A stretch of DNA of 15,588 bases from PCC-9228 sp964477525 (lineage in GTDB: Bacteria > Cyanobacteriota > Cyanobacteriia > Cyanobacteriales > PCC-9228), in contig CAYZHY010000090.1 of the NCBI GenBank assembly GCA_964477525.1, positions 1 to 15,588 of the forward strand, written 5' to 3'. Under the pieces are notes generated by a model. That model worked only from the letters and a program-made list of their open reading frames with translations, was not told where the DNA came from and made no database searches. Of the stretch, positions 13,063-15,588 are shown one piece after another (position 1 is the first letter of the stretch; every line of letters begins with the position of its first letter). A program made the position numbers and the translations under genes.

Positions 13063-14688
13063 CTACTCATCCGAAAGTGGCTCGTAAGCCGGACAGTACC
13101 CATCCGCCGGCACTTTTAACTCAAATAAGGGAGAAACAGGATTCCAGCAGCGTTGCTGTCGGAAATGACGGCAAGTACCGCACGCTTCTTGGTGGTCGGG
13201 AATGGCATGAGTTTGCTCTTGACTCATGAGTTCCCTTTGGGAAACGCCACGCATTACCAACTCTTCTCCCTGCCAACGAGCTTCTATAAATCCCGTATCG
13301 GCAAGTTCTTGCCAGCGGGGGTCCTCTTGCAGCATTCCCGGTAGCGTCACCACCACCCCTTCGTCAGTTGCCATTAATTCTCCTTGGTAGGTGGTTTCGG
13401 AACTCCTACTGGTTTCGTGAAACGTTTCGCTAATGGGCAGTTCTACCAAATTGCCTGCATCTGGGGCGTGTAAGTGATAGCGATTGCGCAATTCCGGCAG
13501 GTTGGTTAGATCGGCCAAATAGGTGGGGGGGCCGTGAACGAAAATTACGTGTTGCGGGCGCAAATTGTGGATGAATTGTGTCGTACCGGTAACGTCGCAG
13601 TGTTCCGATAGCAAATAGGTTTCAAAGGTGGCATTTTCAGGATTGACAAACGGGGCGTTGGGCGTTAGGGTTTCGCTATATCCTGGATTCTGCGATCGCA
13701 AAACGAGCCAAGGTCCGCTGTCCGGATGGCGGTAGGCTTCCAAATCGAATGTGGAATCCGCGATCGCTACACAAGGGGTTTTCCCCAAACGCCCATATTG
13801 CTTAGAGGTCAGCCGTTGCACCCGTGGATCGATCCGTTCGTCCCAAAATAAGGGCTGGTGGTACGCAAAGTTCTGTACAGATGCTGGCAAATGCTGTAAA
13901 ATTTCTAAATATAGATCGCATCCCAAAGCCACACTTCCTTGCACCCAAATATCCAAAGGGCGACCAGAAAACAAATGGTGACTGCGTAACAACATCAACA
14001 GTTCTTGCCCCAACCCCAAAGCTGGTACTGGCAAGCAAACCGACTGACCCATGGAAATAGCTTGGGCAATACGTTCTAACAATTGGTTTTCCTGGGCGCG
14101 GCGGTGGCTAAACCGGGAAGTTCCGTAGCTACCTTCTACCACCAACACATCCGGTTGCAAGCGACGCAAATCTTCCAGAGGCAATCCCTGGACCATGCGG
14201 GAGTTAGACAGCAAAAAATCTCCCGTATAAAACAAAGTTAGCGGGCGCGTTTCTGTTTCCATATACCCGGTATAGGTCAGCAAAAAAGCAGCTGCCCCTG
14301 GTAAATGACCCGCTGGAAACATTTCTACAGTCAAATCCCGGTACAGTTCGATGGATTTTCGCCAGGGCAAAGTTTGCCAGAACCTAGGAACTTCATACCA
14401 TGGGTAATCGGGCCAGTTCAGGGGGAGTAAGTGGCCGGTTACATCGCTGGTATACACAGGTAGCTGGGGGAAAGCTTGGTGCAAAGCCAACAATCCCTGG
14501 GCATGGTCGGAATGAGCATGGCTGCAAAGCACAACGTCGGCGGGAGGATGCTTATCCGCTGCTAATAACGGGGATAAATCATCCACACCGCAATCCAATA
14601 AAATCCGACGGGTTCCCATCTTGACTAAGATGCAAATCCCTTCTCCATGCTGATGACCGACCCGATAGGGCAAGCATTCTAAATCCAT
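13063..14688 (-). CDS. Metallo-beta-lactamase / beta-CASP family protein (CPSF/RNase J-like) with C-terminal Cys module
   Basis: Proteins of this group are mostly zinc-dependent RNA nucleases. The metallo-beta-lactamase half shows LLDCGVDD (30-37), SHAHSDHAQG (56-65: His57, His59, Asp61, His62), AGHLPGA (126-132, His128) and YTGDF (154-158, Asp157). Beta-CASP motifs are EGSYG (185-189, Glu185), PALGLGQELL (222-231), in which the usual Arg is absent, SEHCD (361-365, His363) and FVHG (383-386, His385). The metal site therefore looks intact. After a region of unknown fold (about 430-495) comes a 40-residue tail with Cys503, Cys506, Cys514 and Cys532 (CGTCRHF...RCWNP...GYCPAYE), likely a zinc or iron-sulfur site. 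ATG 14688 has GGGGAG 8 nt before it. The gene is convergent with the caspase-like gene. Family firm; substrate unknown. Confidence 0.88.
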   Translation of the reverse strand: MDLECLPYRVGHQHGEGICILVKMGTRRILLDCGVDDLSPLLAADKHPPADVVLCSHAHSDHAQGLLALHQAFPQLPVYTSDVTGHLLPLNWPDYPWYEVPRFWQTLPWRKSIELYRDLTVEMFPAGHLPGAAAFLLTYTGYMETETRPLTLFYTGDFLLSNSRMVQGLPLEDLRRLQPDVLVVEGSYGTSRFSHRRAQENQLLERIAQAISMGQSVCLPVPALGLGQELLMLLRSHHLFSGRPLDIWVQGSVALGCDLYLEILQHLPASVQNFAYHQPLFWDERIDPRVQRLTSKQYGRLGKTPCVAIADSTFDLEAYRHPDSGPWLVLRSQNPGYSETLTPNAPFVNPENATFETYLLSEHCDVTGTTQFIHNLRPQHVIFVHGPPTYLADLTNLPELRNRYHLHAPDAGNLVELPISETFHETSRSSETTYQGELMATDEGVVVTLPGMLQEDPRWQELADTGFIEARWQGEELVMRGVSQRELMSQEQTHAIPDHQEACGTCRHFRQQRCWNPVSPLFELKVPADGYCPAYEPLSDE

Positions 14689-14784
14689 CTCAGTTGCTCC
14701 CCGCTAAGGTGGCTTAATTTTGGGTTAATTTCCGATGCTACCAATCGAACGGCTCTGCTGAAAGAATTGTTCAATTATTTAAAT

Positions 14785-14802
14785 GTTCGAGGCGAACTTT
14801 TT
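14785..14802 (+). terminator. Small hairpin with T run
   Basis: GTTCG (14785-14789) and CGAAC (14793-14797) with a 3-nt loop, followed by TTTTT. It has terminator form on the plus strand, yet no plus-strand gene lies upstream, so it may end an antisense or unannotated RNA or may be chance. The stem is short. Confidence 0.25.
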
Positions 14803-14815
14803 GGATTTTTCTTAT

Positions 14816-14827
14816 ACTCGATCGAGT
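14816..14827. repeat. 12-bp perfect palindrome ACTCGATCGAGT
   Basis: A perfect dyad centred on CGATCG, about 130 bp upstream of the beta-CASP gene start. It could be a dimeric regulator site or a variant of the HIP1 core. There is no further support for either. Confidence 0.3.
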
Positions 14828-15274
14828 TGGTCGGGCATGGAAGTATAGGGGCGTCGAGGTGTGGGCGCTTGCTTATTTGCTATTGTTATGGTACCTATTG
14901 TTTTATCTTTATATGCTGTATTTCCTGTGGAATACATTTTTCAAGAGTCAAGTTTTTTCTTTTTTAGCCAAACCAACTATAGAGCGTCACTGCTTCTTTA
15001 TAAAGGATCCACAGTGTCGGAAATGTTCTTTTCTACCACATATATTTTTTCCTTGACTCGGCAAATGGGAATTGTATGGTTGTTAGCCAAAAATATCCGC
15101 TCCAATAGAAGTTGATATTCGGTTGGTTTAACCAGCGATCGCCTTTTTTTTGTAAGTACTGGGTGCTTTAAAACACAAATTGACAGCTATTTGCTCAGGT
15201 TTTTCCTGTTTTTTACTTGCTAACTATTGTGCAAATCAAAAACTAAACCACGCGATCGCTGATTCTAAATAGGT

Positions 15275-15588
15275 TTAACTGCGAAATCGAGGTTGGTCGT
15301 GCGGTCGGCGGCGTTGGGGAAAGTTGGGATGCAAGCGTTGGAAATTTTGTCGCAATTGGTCTATATCTGGTAGCTGGCGGCGAAAGCCTTCAATAAGCGG
15401 ACTATCCAGCAAATTTTCAAAATCATGTCCCAATTGTGGGTGCAGTTTTGACAAGTTGCCATCTGGCTGAAGGTAATTCCCTAACCCACATCAACGGTAG
15501 CCCAAGATTTTTGCTTGTGCAGCAGAGCTACTTGGCCATCAAAAACGCCTACATCTTTCTCCCCAGTTTCTTTCACTTCTAACGTATA
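15275..15588 (-). pseudogene. 3' part of a FecR-domain-like gene, frameshifted and cut by the window edge
   Basis: Reading the minus strand from the window end, one frame gives YTLEVKETGEKDVGVFDGQV and continues to ATVDVG, then a stop at 15481-15483. The string GVFDGQVALL resembles the end of a FecR domain, the periplasmic sensor fold of sigma/anti-sigma systems, also found in many cyanobacterial surface proteins. A different frame, open from 15490 down to the TAA at 15275-15277, gives GLGNYLQPDGNLSKLHPQLG and ends in a basic tail RRRPHDQPRFRS. The two join sensibly if a single base were added near 15484-15493. So either the gene is broken or the assembly has an indel. The 5' part lies outside the window. 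The FecR match is modest. Confidence 0.5.

Larger units (their letters stand above)
14689..15274. other. Gene-free spacer, AT-rich with scattered palindromes
   Basis: I find no supportable gene in these 586 bases. The open frames between 14767 and 15115 are Phe/Tyr/Leu-rich translations of AT-rich DNA without ribosome sites. The stretch holds a small hairpin with T run (14785-14802), a 12-bp palindrome (14816-14827), a degenerate G-rich segment (14832-14866), a weak promoter-like pair TTGACT (15053-15058) / TATGGT (15075-15080), and TGGTTTAACCA next to a HIP1 octamer and T8 (15124-15151). The beta-CASP promoter should lie in the first 100 bases or so, but I cannot pick it out. Confidence 0.5.

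Noticed and set aside
14861..15115. 84-residue open frame with a hydrophobic start
   Set aside because: AT-rich DNA gives Phe/Leu/Tyr-rich frames by chance. Three overlapping frames look alike, none has a ribosome site, and none matches a known family.

Overview
The window is chromosomal DNA from a cyanobacterium, most likely a filamentous one. The HIP1 octamer GCGATCGC recurs in genes and spacers on both strands. Several proteins are of cyanobacterial or plastid type: a Tab2/Atab2-like RNA-binding protein, a Tat-exported caspase-like DUF4384 protein, a ClC protein with CBS and universal-stress tails, and an ATP sulfurylase lacking the usual zinc cysteines. There is no rRNA, tRNA, CRISPR array, prophage or intact IS element. 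A run of 100 Ns (5343-5442) marks a scaffold gap.

Layout: 1-480 is a gene-free leader with a candidate promoter and two hairpins. Next come an EamA/DMT transporter (481-1470, +) and a TIGR03943/DUF1980 membrane protein (1683-2435, +). A 916-residue ClC protein with two CBS and two universal-stress domains converges on it (2458-5208, -). After the gap-containing spacer, a PmbA/TldE-type protein (5444-6787, -) lies behind the Tab2-like gene (6846-7712, -), probably in one transcript. A 145-bp divergent spacer separates these from mnmA (7858-8967, +) and sat (start probably TTG 9061, ending 10233, +). A repeat-filled spacer leads to the pseudo-orthocaspase (10436-12733, +). It converges, across a MITE-like element and another G/C-rich repeat, on a beta-CASP metallo-beta-lactamase nuclease-like gene (13063-14688, -). 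A mostly empty AT-rich stretch follows. The window ends in the frameshifted 3' part of a FecR-domain-like gene (15275-15588, -).

Functional links: the genes do not form one pathway. mnmA and sat both concern sulfur (tRNA thiolation and sulfate activation). The Tab2-like gene suggests photosynthetic gene expression. The ClC protein is an ion pathway joined to cytosolic nucleotide- or stress-sensing domains. The caspase-like protein has lost both catalytic residues and is probably a binding or scaffold protein outside the cytoplasm.

The most unusual signals are: (1) Tyr and Ser in place of the caspase His/Cys dyad; (2) a 122-bp element with near-perfect terminal inverted repeats, one of which supplies the last codons and stop of that gene; (3) a 38-nt sequence 28 nt before its ATG that folds on paper into a perfect three-way junction; (4) a ClC selectivity filter with Gln at the gating-glutamate position; (5) a REP-like palindrome read in frame within the last universal-stress domain of that ClC protein; and (6) three copies of a G-rich/C-rich spacer repeat. 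I saw no multi-gene system that I could defend as wholly new.
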